Of a stretch of DNA of 64,000 bases, positions 8,466 through 18,680 are shown piece by piece. Under the pieces are notes generated by a model. That model made no database searches. It saw only the letters and a program-made list of their open reading frames with translations, and had not been told where the DNA came from. This stretch comes from Candidatus Aminicenantota bacterium (GTDB taxonomy: Bacteria > Acidobacteriota > Aminicenantia > UBA2199), in assembly GCA_026393835.1 (NCBI GenBank), contig JAPKZK010000150.1, forward strand, positions 1-64,000. Reading direction: 5' to 3'. How positions within the stretch are numbered: the first letter of the stretch is position 1; each line of letters begins with the position of its first letter. A program made the position numbers and the translations under genes.

Positions 8466-8672
8466 GTGAAAAAAAAGCTTATTACGTTAAGTTTGGCATT
8501 AGTAATCCTGTTTTTGGCGTTGGTCATTTTGACAGTATTACCGGAATCGCTTCAAGCAGGTAGAGGCGATCCGCTGCCGGCCGCCGATGGGAACGGCCAC
8601 TGGTTATATGATATAAATGGTAATCATAATGGCTGCCAATCGCCTGGGTCAGATTGTACGTGGAGTTCTTAA
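8466..8672 (+). CDS. Small exported Cys-containing peptide
   Basis: A 68-residue product starting at GTG 8466, supported by AGGAGGAG a few bases upstream. It has a long hydrophobic N-terminal segment (residues 7-24), then a short Gly/Asn/Asp-rich tail with two cysteines (GCQSPGSDCTWSS). It is placed before a beta-propeller lipoprotein, as NVEALA-type small peptides are in Bacteroidetes; I see no NVEALA motif, so the resemblance is in context and size only. A terminator-like hairpin follows immediately. Could be a secreted peptide handled by the two following lipoproteins (inference). Confidence 0.65.
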   Translation: MKKKLITLSLALVILFLALVILTVLPESLQAGRGDPLPAADGNGHWLYDINGNHNGCQSPGSDCTWSS

Positions 8673-8694
8673 TAATGTTGCGTAAAACAGGGGT

Positions 8695-8717
8695 GGGGGA
8701 TGAAAGTCCCCCGCTTT
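8695..8717 (+). terminator. Attenuator-like hairpin after the small peptide gene
   Basis: GGGGGA (8695-8700) and TCCCCC (8707-8712) pair around a 6-nt loop, followed by GCTTTTGTTT. It could terminate part of the transcripts and make the peptide more abundant than the downstream lipoproteins. Confidence 0.55.
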
Positions 8718-8744
8718 TGTTTGATGTCGCTATGGAGATAACCA

Positions 8745-9749
8745 ATGCGAGTTTTTACAAGTGCTATCTGTATCGTTTTATTGGCAGGTTCAATTTCATG
8801 TTCCAAGAACTCTAAAACCGAAATAAACTATAGAGAACTATTCCTGGCAAAGAAAAGCATCGAATATATATCCAGGGATATTCCTTATGTTAATAGCCTG
8901 AAAAGGAACAAAGACCAAATTTTTGTAATCGGTCAGGATGTACATGAGATAAATTTGCGAGAAAAGACAGAGAATATCCTCTTTAAAGATGGACTCGGTC
9001 CCGATGAAATATTGAATCCTCACAGGATTACTTTTTGGGATGGCGATTTTTACATAAATTCGACTTCTCAATTAGGATACATCTATAAATTTAATCCTGG
9101 TACTCAAAAGAAAAAAATTGAGCGAGTCAACGTAGGAAAGGTTATATGTTTTGATGATTTTGGATTAATTTCGAAAAACTTAATCGTAATGGCAAGAGTT
9201 TACTGGAAAGATGGGCTGGTGCAAATATATGATCGAGAAAGAGATATCTATAAAAAAATTGGGACGCCCACGTTTGTTTATGCCATGAATAGATTTAATG
9301 TTAGCTTTGCTTCTTTATACATCGATGACGGCATGATCTACGTAATCGAGAGTATTAAACCGGAAGTCAAAGTTATCTCGGCGGCGCAAGCAAAAATCGT
9401 AAAATCGCTGATACTCTCCCCCCCTTTTTATATCCCCATTCCTTCCAAATATACGGCGAAGAAATATGATGATAAAGCCCATCGTGAATGGATGGATAGC
9501 TGGACTTTAATTTCAGATATGATGTTAAATAATGGGTGGTTGCTGGTTCAGTATAAGTGGGGATATGATTTTTTGTTCGGGTATGAATTGATTAATCTTA
9601 AAGACACAGACTACCGGTTCTACATCGATAAAACATCCGAACAGATATATGATTTTTCAATAGAGGGGAAGAACATTAAATTTTATTTGGTGGAAAGGCC
9701 CGAAGAAGGAGATTTAACATGGGAAACCGCAGAGGCGTCTATTCAATAA
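8745..9749 (+). CDS. 6-bladed beta-propeller-type lipoprotein
   Basis: 334 residues with a lipoprotein signal (hydrophobic run ending GSISC, Cys at about 19). The rest is beta-rich with blade-like repeats (DQIFVIGQDVHEINL, GDFYINSTSQLGYIYKFN, GMIYVIESIKPEVKVIS) like the 6-bladed beta-propeller lipoproteins of Bacteroidetes. ATG 8745 follows TATGGAGATAACC. It overlaps the next gene by 31 nt. It lies inside the cassette bounded by the 136-bp direct repeats. Role unknown; probably binds the peptide or a partner on the membrane surface (inference). Confidence 0.6.
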   Translation: MRVFTSAICIVLLAGSISCSKNSKTEINYRELFLAKKSIEYISRDIPYVNSLKRNKDQIFVIGQDVHEINLREKTENILFKDGLGPDEILNPHRITFWDGDFYINSTSQLGYIYKFNPGTQKKKIERVNVGKVICFDDFGLISKNLIVMARVYWKDGLVQIYDRERDIYKKIGTPTFVYAMNRFNVSFASLYIDDGMIYVIESIKPEVKVISAAQAKIVKSLILSPPFYIPIPSKYTAKKYDDKAHREWMDSWTLISDMMLNNGWLLVQYKWGYDFLFGYELINLKDTDYRFYIDKTSEQIYDFSIEGKNIKFYLVERPEEGDLTWETAEASIQ

Positions 9750-10174
9750 TAATACTGGTCGTATTCATATCCATGGCATATTTAGCCTGTTCAAAAAAAG
9801 AGGCAAAACCGGATTTTTTTAATGATGAAGATTTCCATCTTGCCCTGTACACCAACCCCTCATCGGATTGTATCGCGTGCATACTTAAGGGCATTAAGGC
9901 TTTAAACGCCAATACCCACAAAGAAGAACGGGAGCACATCTATGTTTTTGTAAAACCCAGCGAAGATAAAGAACGGTTCATTAATTATTTGAAAGGTGAG
10001 TTCCCCTCAGCCGCAATTGAATTTTTTGATCACACGTTGAATGCACCGACTCCATCGATTGTCCTGATGAAAAAAGAGAAAATCTATATGTGGCTGTATA
10101 TCCAGAATGATCCATTCCAATTTGACCTGTGTCTAAAGAAATGCCTTCAGCTTTTTGCAAGTTTTAACAATTGA
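9719..10174 (+). CDS. Thioredoxin-like lipoprotein
   Basis: 151 residues. Signal region MAYLAC gives a lipid-anchored Cys at about residue 24. The mature part begins with a beta strand and a CxxC-like motif (SSDCIACILKGIKAL), then a helix, a strand ending in VFVKPSEDKER and PTPSIVLMK containing a cis-Pro-like TP, as in thioredoxin folds. ATG 9719 has AAGGAG upstream and overlaps the propeller gene. It may reduce or oxidise the two cysteines of the small peptide two genes upstream (inference). Confidence 0.6.
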   Translation: MGNRRGVYSIIILVVFISMAYLACSKKEAKPDFFNDEDFHLALYTNPSSDCIACILKGIKALNANTHKEEREHIYVFVKPSEDKERFINYLKGEFPSAAIEFFDHTLNAPTPSIVLMKKEKIYMWLYIQNDPFQFDLCLKKCLQLFASFNN

Positions 10175-10190
10175 TCCGGTCATAAAAACA

Positions 10191-10326
10191 CTCTTGCCAA
10201 ATAGGTCGATTCCTTGTAAAATAGGGGGTGCTTTAGAAGGTTAAAAAATGGCTGAAGAAATGAAAAAGAAACGAAAAAAAATGAAACTTTTCCTTATCGT
10301 TCTCCTGTGTGTGCTGGCGGCCCTCG
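10191..10326 (+). repeat. Right copy of 136-bp direct repeat
   Basis: Intact copy spanning the mtgA promoter and first 26 codons; see the left copy at 8129. The two copies bound a 1926-bp interval that holds the peptide/propeller/thioredoxin-like cassette. Confidence 0.85.
10194..10222 (+). promoter_or_regulatory. mtgA promoter
   Basis: TTGCCA (10194-10199), 17-nt spacer, TAAAAT (10217-10222), 25 nt before the mtgA start codon. Both hexamers are preserved in the duplicated copy at 8132-8160. Confidence 0.6.
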
Positions 10327-11015
10327 GCCTCTTTACCGCTTATTTTTTCCTCTCACTTCCCAACGTCGCATATTTAAAAGACCAGAACCCCCAAACCACG
10401 TCCGTCATCGAACAACGAAAACAAGAAACCCAACAAAAAGGGAAATCATTGAAAATCCGCCAAAAATGGGTCGGGTTTAATACCATCCCGGAATTACTGA
10501 GAAACACTATCAGGGTTTCCGAAGACGTGGATTTCTACTCCCACGACGGCATTGATTTTTACGAATTAAAAGAGTCCATCAAACGCAACTTGAAAGAAGG
10601 CAAAAAGGCCCGCGGCGGCAGCACCATTACCCAACAACTGGCTAAAAACCTCTTTCTCTCTACGGAGAAATCCTATTACCGAAAACTGAAAGAAATGGTT
10701 ATCGCCAAAAGAATGGAAAAATATCTTTCAAAAGATAGGATATTCTCCATCTACTTGAATGTGATCGAATTGGGCAATGGGATTTTCGGCGTCGAAGCGG
10801 CGTCGGAAATTTTTTTCAATAAATCCGTGAACCGTTTAACTCTAAGCGAAATCATCCGCCTGGCGGCAGTAATTCCCAAACCGCTGAAAGTCACGCCCCT
10901 GTCCAATTCCAATTATCTAAAATGGCGGGCCAACCTACTGCTGGAACGGCTGGTCAAATACGGCTATATCTCCGAATCGGAATATCGATCGGCTAAAGAA
11001 GAATTTAAAAAATAA
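10248..11015 (+). CDS. mtgA: Monofunctional peptidoglycan glycosyltransferase
   Basis: GT51 enzyme that polymerises lipid II into glycan strands at the periplasmic face. One N-terminal membrane segment (about residues 14-35) follows a basic tail. GT51 motifs appear in order: SEDVDFYSHDGID with the catalytic Glu, RGGSTITQQLAKNLFL, RKLKEMVIAKRMEKYLSK, YLNVIELGNGIFGVEAAS and LAAVIPKP. At 255 residues there is no transpeptidase domain. Its first 79 bases and promoter are duplicated at 8129-8264. Confidence 0.92.
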   Translation: MAEEMKKKRKKMKLFLIVLLCVLAALGLFTAYFFLSLPNVAYLKDQNPQTTSVIEQRKQETQQKGKSLKIRQKWVGFNTIPELLRNTIRVSEDVDFYSHDGIDFYELKESIKRNLKEGKKARGGSTITQQLAKNLFLSTEKSYYRKLKEMVIAKRMEKYLSKDRIFSIYLNVIELGNGIFGVEAASEIFFNKSVNRLTLSEIIRLAAVIPKPLKVTPLSNSNYLKWRANLLLERLVKYGYISESEYRSAKEEFKK

Positions 11016-11024
11016 AAAACGTTG

Positions 11025-11180
<156 letters not shown>

Positions 11181-11185
11181 CTTTA

Positions 11186-13495
11186 TTATTTCGCAAATTT
11201 CCTGGCCAGGTCGTTGTCTACTACATACATACAGATTTCCCTGGCGCCCTTTTTATTATACTGGTATTTTTTCACCAGGTTGTCGATCAAAAAGGTAACA
11301 TCCTCCCGGATCTTTGTATCATACGCTTTAAATGTCTCGGTATCGAAATCCTTGATGGCCCTGCGAAAATTCTCGTTCTTGAGAAAGGGATCCAGGGCTT
11401 TTTCTTTCAGGTGAAAAATATATCGTTCCCTTAGATTGGCGTAAAGTTCCGTCCCTGTAACCGGTTTGCCCTCCACCATGATTTCCCGGGTCAGCGTATG
11501 GGAAGCATAGGTTTTTTGCGTATCCTGCCTAAAAGAGAGACGCGTGTTGATATTGACCTTTTCACCCAGTAGGCGCAGCTCGATGGTTTCGAAAAAATCT
11601 TCATCGATTTTCAACTTTTCCTTTGTATAGATAGAGGTAACCTCGATTCCCGGTTCAAAATTGACCGCATAGAGGTAGTCCTGGATATCGGCGGATATTT
11701 TTTCTTCATTAAAATAATACAGGGCCTCTTTTACTTCCTGCAAAATGCTGTAATCGTACATATGAAGCAGCGATTCCAGGAATCCGCCCGGGATATGCCC
11801 CGTATACTCTTCATCGATCTTTTTAAAGAAAGTCGTCAGCATGGACATAGTAATCAAACGGTCCTCGCTGGCATATGCGGTATAAAAATCATTGAATAAT
11901 TTAATCGATTCCCGGCCGGAAAATCCATTGTCCCCTTCCTTTTCCGATTCCGCGATTACTTTTTTCCGTATGGCGGAAGTAAATTTTTTTACATCTTCCT
12001 CTTTCAGCCAGGTAGGGATATAGCCCGTGTAAATTTCCATTTTTAACAACTGCAGGTTTTTGTCGCAATAGCCTTTGTATTTATCCGGGCTGCCGATCCA
12101 CTCCAATAAAGCCGGGGATTGTTCTTTTAACCGCGAAGAGATGATGATGCGGGCAAAATTGTGCAGCACTTTGGGCAGGAAATTGGCGTCGATGTGTTTA
12201 CCGAAAATATCCCGGTAAATTTTCACTTCCGTCCGCAGGTCCAGGACATAAGGAATTTCGATGTACTCGACGCGGTCCTGGAACGACAGCAGCCCCCCTA
12301 TATTTATTTTGTCTTCGGGGTTCATCAGCGCCAGGAAAAGCGAATTGACATTTTCCTCGATATGCTCCACTTTGTGAATCCCCTCGCTGATAATATTATG
12401 AAGCTCCAGCAACCGTTCGGTATTATGGGACTTGATGTCCATCAAGGCATAAATGCCGTTATTGGTCCTGGCATAGTTGGAATAAATGTAGCGGACGCGG
12501 TTGCTGTCTTTAAAAAGTCCATCCAACCGGAGTTGAAGCATATCATTGCCGACCACATTCCGCCGCTGCGGCTTATCCCCGGGATTAAACACACTGACAC
12601 CCTCTCCCAGGCGCCGGTTGAAATAATATTTTTGCGCATAAAGCATGGCATACACCTTCGCAGGGTTATCCAGTTTTTCCAACAGCGCTTTATAAATTGA
12701 ACTGCAAATGGTGCAGGGGTTGTCCCGGAAAACCCATTCATATTCCTTTTCCGTAAACAACTCCCATTTAAATTGATCGTTTTTAAACAGGCTGTCGAAA
12801 AACGCCCGGCGTTGGGATTTGGGAATCATTAAAATAGGATTATCGTGACTGGGGCAGGGGATTTCCACGTATTCCCCGGTTTCCCGGATAAAAGAAGGCA
12901 TGGGGGTATTTTTTTCTTGTTCCGCCGCATCCGCCGCATCCACCTCATCCTCTTCAAGGTTTTTCTTCCTGTAATTCCGGGTGATTTTGGCGTCTTTCAA
13001 CGCCCCCAACGCTTCGCGGTTCAAACGCCAGATGATTTCGTAGCGCGCGCCCGCTTCGGTATTGGCGTAGGTTTCGAATTTACACAGCAGGTTATTGAGA
13101 AACGTGCTTTTACCGCAGCCGTGGGGACCTTTAAATATGTAAATCTTGTTTTGCTGGGCGCCCTGGCGCATGGTTTTTACCTTGTTCACCAACCGGTTGG
13201 CAAACAAACGGTCGGCAAAGAACGGATGGTCGGTATCTTCCACCAGGAGTTTCTCGGAGTCGTAATCGACATAACCGATGCTTTCGGGGTCGCCCGGGTA
13301 TTCATCGACGCCTTCCCCCACATAACTCTTTATCATGTCATGAAACACCTGGAATATATTGCGAATATTGACCTGTGGGTCCCGGGCCAGGTATTCCAGG
13401 AATTTTTTAAAGGGAACGGGTTTCTGCTGATCCGATGCGTCTACATTCCGGCCCAGGTTATCCATTGCTTTTTTTATATTAGTTAAATGTTCCAT
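11186..13495 (-). CDS. PrkA-like AAA/serine kinase family protein, second paralogue
   Basis: 769 residues, fourth gene of the prkA-yeaH-spoVR run (21-nt gap after spoVR). N-terminal AAA-type domain with Walker A GPHGCGKST (123-131), then the helical C-terminal region. It is a divergent paralogue of the canonical PrkA encoded by the first gene of the run, with a longer middle part (acidic EEDEVDAADAAEQEK insertion near 180). PrkA/YeaG proteins act with YeaH and SpoVR in nutrient stress; the biochemical activity is debated between kinase and ATP-dependent protease. A second PrkA in the same operon is uncommon. The stop codon lies 6 bases from a dispersed TTCGCG repeat. Confidence 0.8.
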   Translation of the reverse strand: MEHLTNIKKAMDNLGRNVDASDQQKPVPFKKFLEYLARDPQVNIRNIFQVFHDMIKSYVGEGVDEYPGDPESIGYVDYDSEKLLVEDTDHPFFADRLFANRLVNKVKTMRQGAQQNKIYIFKGPHGCGKSTFLNNLLCKFETYANTEAGARYEIIWRLNREALGALKDAKITRNYRKKNLEEDEVDAADAAEQEKNTPMPSFIRETGEYVEIPCPSHDNPILMIPKSQRRAFFDSLFKNDQFKWELFTEKEYEWVFRDNPCTICSSIYKALLEKLDNPAKVYAMLYAQKYYFNRRLGEGVSVFNPGDKPQRRNVVGNDMLQLRLDGLFKDSNRVRYIYSNYARTNNGIYALMDIKSHNTERLLELHNIISEGIHKVEHIEENVNSLFLALMNPEDKINIGGLLSFQDRVEYIEIPYVLDLRTEVKIYRDIFGKHIDANFLPKVLHNFARIIISSRLKEQSPALLEWIGSPDKYKGYCDKNLQLLKMEIYTGYIPTWLKEEDVKKFTSAIRKKVIAESEKEGDNGFSGRESIKLFNDFYTAYASEDRLITMSMLTTFFKKIDEEYTGHIPGGFLESLLHMYDYSILQEVKEALYYFNEEKISADIQDYLYAVNFEPGIEVTSIYTKEKLKIDEDFFETIELRLLGEKVNINTRLSFRQDTQKTYASHTLTREIMVEGKPVTGTELYANLRERYIFHLKEKALDPFLKNENFRRAIKDFDTETFKAYDTKIREDVTFLIDNLVKKYQYNKKGAREICMYVVDNDLARKFAK

Positions 13496-13516
13496 AATCT
13501 CACTCTCGTATTCCTG

Positions 13517-15175
13517 TTACAGGTTCTTCTTAGTGATTTTACGATTTTCCATGGTATACAACACGCGCCGGAACTGGGGTTCCTTTTTGGCTTCTTCCTC
13601 TTCCCCGGCCGGCGTTAAGGGCTGGCCGAATAGGGGACCGCGGGTTTTTTCCGGCTGTATCAATTCCGAGGTTTCCAGTTTCACCGGTTTTCCCCACAGG
13701 TATTCGACGCCCATCATGGCGTTGGGAATATAATCTTTGTACAGGGGTTTCCCTTCAAAACGGTGGTTCAAATAGAGGGCGCCGTCGCCGCTGTTTTCCT
13801 CGCTCACTTCGATGAAGGGGGGATGGTACAGCGAATCCAGTATCATTTGCCGGTAATCTTCGACTTTCCGGCTTTTCACATAATATTCCCAGACCATGCG
13901 GTCGCGGTTCAAGCGTTTGCCCACGACAAACAATTGGTGTCGGTTGATAAATTCCTGGTCCAGGAAGGTATTGATGAAGAGGAAATCGCTGAAATTTTCG
14001 CGCACATGAAAAATAAAGGCTTTGCCTTTGCCTGTTTTTTGATCGAACTCTTTCCGGGCCCGTTCATCGGCGATACGCTGGAATTGGTGGGAGAGTTTTC
14101 CTTTATCAGCCAGTTCTTCGATGTATTCGAAGAGTCTCATACCGAGCGCATAGGGGTTGAGGCCCACCCGCGGCATGGTGGTGACGCCCGAATTGACCCG
14201 GGCGTATTCGACTTCGTGGCCCCGGATCCGTTCATCCGCCAGGAAAAGATGCTCATGCCAGTAACTGGCCCAACCTTCGTTCATGATCTTGGTGCGTATC
14301 TGCGGTTGGAAAAACAACGAGGTGCTGCGTACCACCTCGACGACGGATTTCATCCATTTGTTTTCTTCTTTATTGAGAAAGGCGGAATGTTCCAGTATGA
14401 ATTGGATGACGTCCAGTTTGGCGGGTTTCTCTTCTTCCAGGTTCTTATTAAAGAGGGATTCGAATTCGGGATTTTTTTGTTTGACTTCGGAGAAAAAAGC
14501 ATCCTCGCCCCGTTCGCCGTACTCTTTCATCAGGCGGTTGTATTTTTCCACTTCTTTGACATAGTCATGGATAGGGACTTTCTTTACTGTTTGGAGAAAG
14601 ATATCGAAATAGTAATCCAGGCGTTTTTGGGCTTTGCCGGTTCCCGACCCCCGCCTGTCCAACCGCGACAGTGTCCTGTAATAGCCCACCAGGTTATCGA
14701 TGCCCCGGGCAAATTCGATGACGTAATCGACCCAACGGCCCTTTTCCGACCGCAGTTTGGCAATCAACCGTTTATCCGAAAGCGCCTGGGCCGTGAAATC
14801 GTAATCCCAGGTATGGCTGAAATAAACGTTATCCTGGAAAAAATCGATATGCCCCAACACGTGATAGAAGATCATGACGTTGAGCCAGTCGGGGTTATTG
14901 TCGTTGTAAAAGGAGATGGCCGGACGGGTATTGATGACTGTTTCATAGGGGTTGTGGGGATATAGTTCGTATTTTCCTTTTTCTTTGAGTACTTCCACGT
15001 CGTGGACCCAGAAGTCGTAGAGGGTGGGGATCATGACTTTGGGGGACAACTCCAGGAGGTCCCGGTTGGTCACGATATATTCCAGGGTTTCATCGACAAA
15101 TTTCAGGCCGGATAACCGGGCCCGGCGTTTGCATTCCTCCATGATGGCCTTTGTATGTTGATCGATCAATTCCAT
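13517..15175 (-). CDS. spoVR: SpoVR family protein
   Basis: 552 residues, somewhat longer than B. subtilis SpoVR or E. coli YcgB. Family features include HPYNPYETVINTRPAISFYN-like N-terminal words, HVLGHIDFFQDN, MNEGWASYWHEH (probable metal-binding His/Glu cluster) and GLNPYALGMRLFEYIEE. Cytoplasmic. SpoVR is needed for spore cortex formation in Bacillus but is widespread in non-sporulating bacteria, usually with PrkA and YeaH, as here. The molecular role is not established. Confidence 0.92.
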   Translation of the reverse strand: MELIDQHTKAIMEECKRRARLSGLKFVDETLEYIVTNRDLLELSPKVMIPTLYDFWVHDVEVLKEKGKYELYPHNPYETVINTRPAISFYNDNNPDWLNVMIFYHVLGHIDFFQDNVYFSHTWDYDFTAQALSDKRLIAKLRSEKGRWVDYVIEFARGIDNLVGYYRTLSRLDRRGSGTGKAQKRLDYYFDIFLQTVKKVPIHDYVKEVEKYNRLMKEYGERGEDAFFSEVKQKNPEFESLFNKNLEEEKPAKLDVIQFILEHSAFLNKEENKWMKSVVEVVRSTSLFFQPQIRTKIMNEGWASYWHEHLFLADERIRGHEVEYARVNSGVTTMPRVGLNPYALGMRLFEYIEELADKGKLSHQFQRIADERARKEFDQKTGKGKAFIFHVRENFSDFLFINTFLDQEFINRHQLFVVGKRLNRDRMVWEYYVKSRKVEDYRQMILDSLYHPPFIEVSEENSGDGALYLNHRFEGKPLYKDYIPNAMMGVEYLWGKPVKLETSELIQPEKTRGPLFGQPLTPAGEEEEAKKEPQFRRVLYTMENRKITKKNL

Positions 15176-15190
15176 TGTTTTTTCCTACTT

Positions 15191-16455
<1,265 letters not shown>

Positions 16456-16459
16456 CTTT

Positions 16460-18523
16460 CTACTTCTCGTCTTCCTGGGTGCAGAAGTATTCGATGGTTT
16501 TTTGCGCGCAGGTCTTGCAGTAGTTCAGTTTGGTCAGCATGGTATCGATCATGCGGTCGTAGAGTTTCTGGTTTTCTTCGTTGGTGCGGTTGGCCAGGGC
16601 GCCGATCAGGCTGCCGGAACCGGCGATATCGGATTTTAAACGGACATCGGTCACGGCCTTTACCAGTTCCAGGTTATCCATGAAATCGTAGTTGGGATCG
16701 ACGGAAATTTTCTGGCCGTAGATTTTGCGGATGGAAGTGCGGAAATTATCCCGCTGCTCAGTGGTTTTCAAACCCAGGCGTTCCTCCACGCTGTTGATAT
16801 AGCGTTCATCGATCTTGATGGCTTTCAGTTCGCCGGTTTGCGGGTCTTTGTATTTCCACATTTTATCCGGGCCCAGGTTTTCCGCATCGACGCCGATAAT
16901 CATATTGACGTAGTTCAGTACGTCCTTGCGAATGGCCAGGGGTTCATCCATGTAGGCGTTGAACATTTCGGTCATGATGCGTTCCCTGTAGAGCCCCCGG
17001 GCATGTTTCAGGTCTTCCAGGTATTTGGCCCGGTCATTGGCGTCCGGCACGTAATCCAGCACCACCCGTTCCAGGGATTTGAACACATCCAGGGCGAACA
17101 TACATTTGCCTTCGTTGGTATCCGAGCCCTCGATCAGCAGTTGGATGGCCCTGCCCAGGTTTCTCTGGCCCAGTCCTTTCTGGCCGAACCGTTTGGTGAT
17201 ATCCGGGTTCTGGCTGAGGGTATCGATCACTTCCGCCAGGGTTTTCAGGCTCTTTTCGCCGGCCACTTCGCCGGCGGCCAGTTTCATGGTTTCCACCGGC
17301 GTTAATTTTTCCGACCGGGGCAGCCGGGACAGGATGGCGCCCACGGAGGCGGCGTAATTGAGGTTGGGGTCCTGGTGCAGCTCGGCTTTGGTGAAGGTGT
17401 ATTTGGTTTCGCTGCCGATGGCGTAGTCGGTCAGGTATTCCTGCAGTTTGTAGTTGGTGTTGTGGGAGACATAGGTAATGCGGCACCGGTCCACGATCGG
17501 GGCCTCTTCCCTTTCTTCCAGGAAACGGTTGAATTCGGAGTTGTTGCTGGTGGCGATGATGAGGGTGTCGATGGGCCATTTGAAGCCGTCGATTTCGATG
17601 ACGCGGTTCTGGATGACGCCCAGGTAGACCTGGACCAGGTCTTTTTTATTTTTAAAGATTTCGTCGCTGAAGTGGATGCCGCCGCCGGCCACGCGGGCCA
17701 GGGCGCCCCGGCGCAAATCGAAACGGTAGGGGTTGGCGGTGTCCGTGATATGCAGGAGCCGTTGAATGGATTCTTCGCCCAGCAGGTCCACGGCGGACGA
17801 GGTGATTTTATCCTTGGCCGGGTATTTGCCGGTCAATGTTCCCATGCTTTCCATTAAGGGCACCGGGACCACTTCGATGAAGTTCAGGGCTTCTTCCACG
17901 CTGCCGTTGACATAGCCCATGATATCGTTCCAGATATATTCGCTGCAAGCGCCCATGGGCCGGTAATTATCGTATAACACTTCGATCTCTCGATCGGGGA
18001 ACCCGATCTTGCCAAGGAGGGCTTTATTTTCATCGCGGTTGGCCGTGAGGTTCATGGCCAGGATCATGGGGTCTTCATAGGTCTGGGATTCGGCCGTGGT
18101 GATTTTGCCGTATTTGCCCAGTTGGTCAAGGAATTTGAAGCGGAAGGTAAATTTGCGGTTCGGGTCTTTGGAAAGGAAATGGCGGTACATGGTGCAAAGG
18201 TATTCGACGAAGAAAGTTTTACCGTTTCCCGGTTCGCCTACCAGGACGAAAGCCATTTCTTTGGAAGAGCCGCCTTCGGCGGCGTCTTTGACATAGGAGA
18301 CAAAGCTGTTGATTTCCTCGTACATGCCGATCATATGTTTTTTGGCGCTCCTGAAAATTTTGAAATCATAGATGGTTTTGCCGTTCACCACGACTTTCTC
18401 GATCTCGTCTTCCAGGATCATCCTGGTAACGCCCTGGAAAGCGTTTTCGAAACGTCTTTTGCCTTCTTTTACGGCGGTCAGGTGTTCTTGCAGTGAAAAT
18501 GTGCGTTTGTTGTTATCGTTCAT
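16460..18523 (-). CDS. prkA: PrkA (YeaG) AAA serine protein kinase
   Basis: 687 residues, close to the 630-650 usual for PrkA. The AAA domain carries Walker A VGEPGNGKTFFVEYL (about 95-109) and the arginine-rich RRGALARVAGGGIHFSDE segment typical of PrkA, followed by the helical C-terminal kinase-like region. It is the first gene of the operon; the start is backed by GGAGGAAAT. A promoter and a leader hairpin lie directly upstream. Expected to be cytoplasmic and induced by starvation or stress. Confidence 0.92.
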   Translation of the reverse strand: MNDNNKRTFSLQEHLTAVKEGKRRFENAFQGVTRMILEDEIEKVVVNGKTIYDFKIFRSAKKHMIGMYEEINSFVSYVKDAAEGGSSKEMAFVLVGEPGNGKTFFVEYLCTMYRHFLSKDPNRKFTFRFKFLDQLGKYGKITTAESQTYEDPMILAMNLTANRDENKALLGKIGFPDREIEVLYDNYRPMGACSEYIWNDIMGYVNGSVEEALNFIEVVPVPLMESMGTLTGKYPAKDKITSSAVDLLGEESIQRLLHITDTANPYRFDLRRGALARVAGGGIHFSDEIFKNKKDLVQVYLGVIQNRVIEIDGFKWPIDTLIIATSNNSEFNRFLEEREEAPIVDRCRITYVSHNTNYKLQEYLTDYAIGSETKYTFTKAELHQDPNLNYAASVGAILSRLPRSEKLTPVETMKLAAGEVAGEKSLKTLAEVIDTLSQNPDITKRFGQKGLGQRNLGRAIQLLIEGSDTNEGKCMFALDVFKSLERVVLDYVPDANDRAKYLEDLKHARGLYRERIMTEMFNAYMDEPLAIRKDVLNYVNMIIGVDAENLGPDKMWKYKDPQTGELKAIKIDERYINSVEERLGLKTTEQRDNFRTSIRKIYGQKISVDPNYDFMDNLELVKAVTDVRLKSDIAGSGSLIGALANRTNEENQKLYDRMIDTMLTKLNYCKTCAQKTIEYFCTQEDEK

Positions 18524-18539
18524 ATTTCCTCCAGTGCTG

Positions 18540-18638
18540 GGAAAAAGTTCCGTTTCGATTCGTTATAATAAAACGGTAATTTGTGTTCCTGGAACTTTTT
18601 CCAGTCTTTAAATTACACATAAAAGTTTTTTTTGTCAA
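18540..18638 (-). promoter_or_regulatory. prkA operon promoter and 5' leader hairpin
   Basis: Read leftwards: TTGACA (plus-strand TGTCAA, 18633-18638), 17-nt spacer, TAATTT (18610-18615). The expected transcript start coincides with a perfect 12-bp inverted repeat (GGAACTTTTTCC 18591-18602 and GGAAAAAGTTCC 18540-18551) separated by 39 nt. The right arm is itself a dyad CTGGAA...TTCCAG (18589-18604), so it may serve as an operator or as a 5' mRNA hairpin. Confidence 0.5.
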
Positions 18639-18680
18639 GTGTTTTGATTAGTTTTTCCGGCTTGTTCCGTTTTTCCCTTT

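Noticed and set aside
13763..14965. 400-codon frame opposite spoVR
   Set aside because: Antisense to a certain gene, no ribosome site, no recognisable motif.
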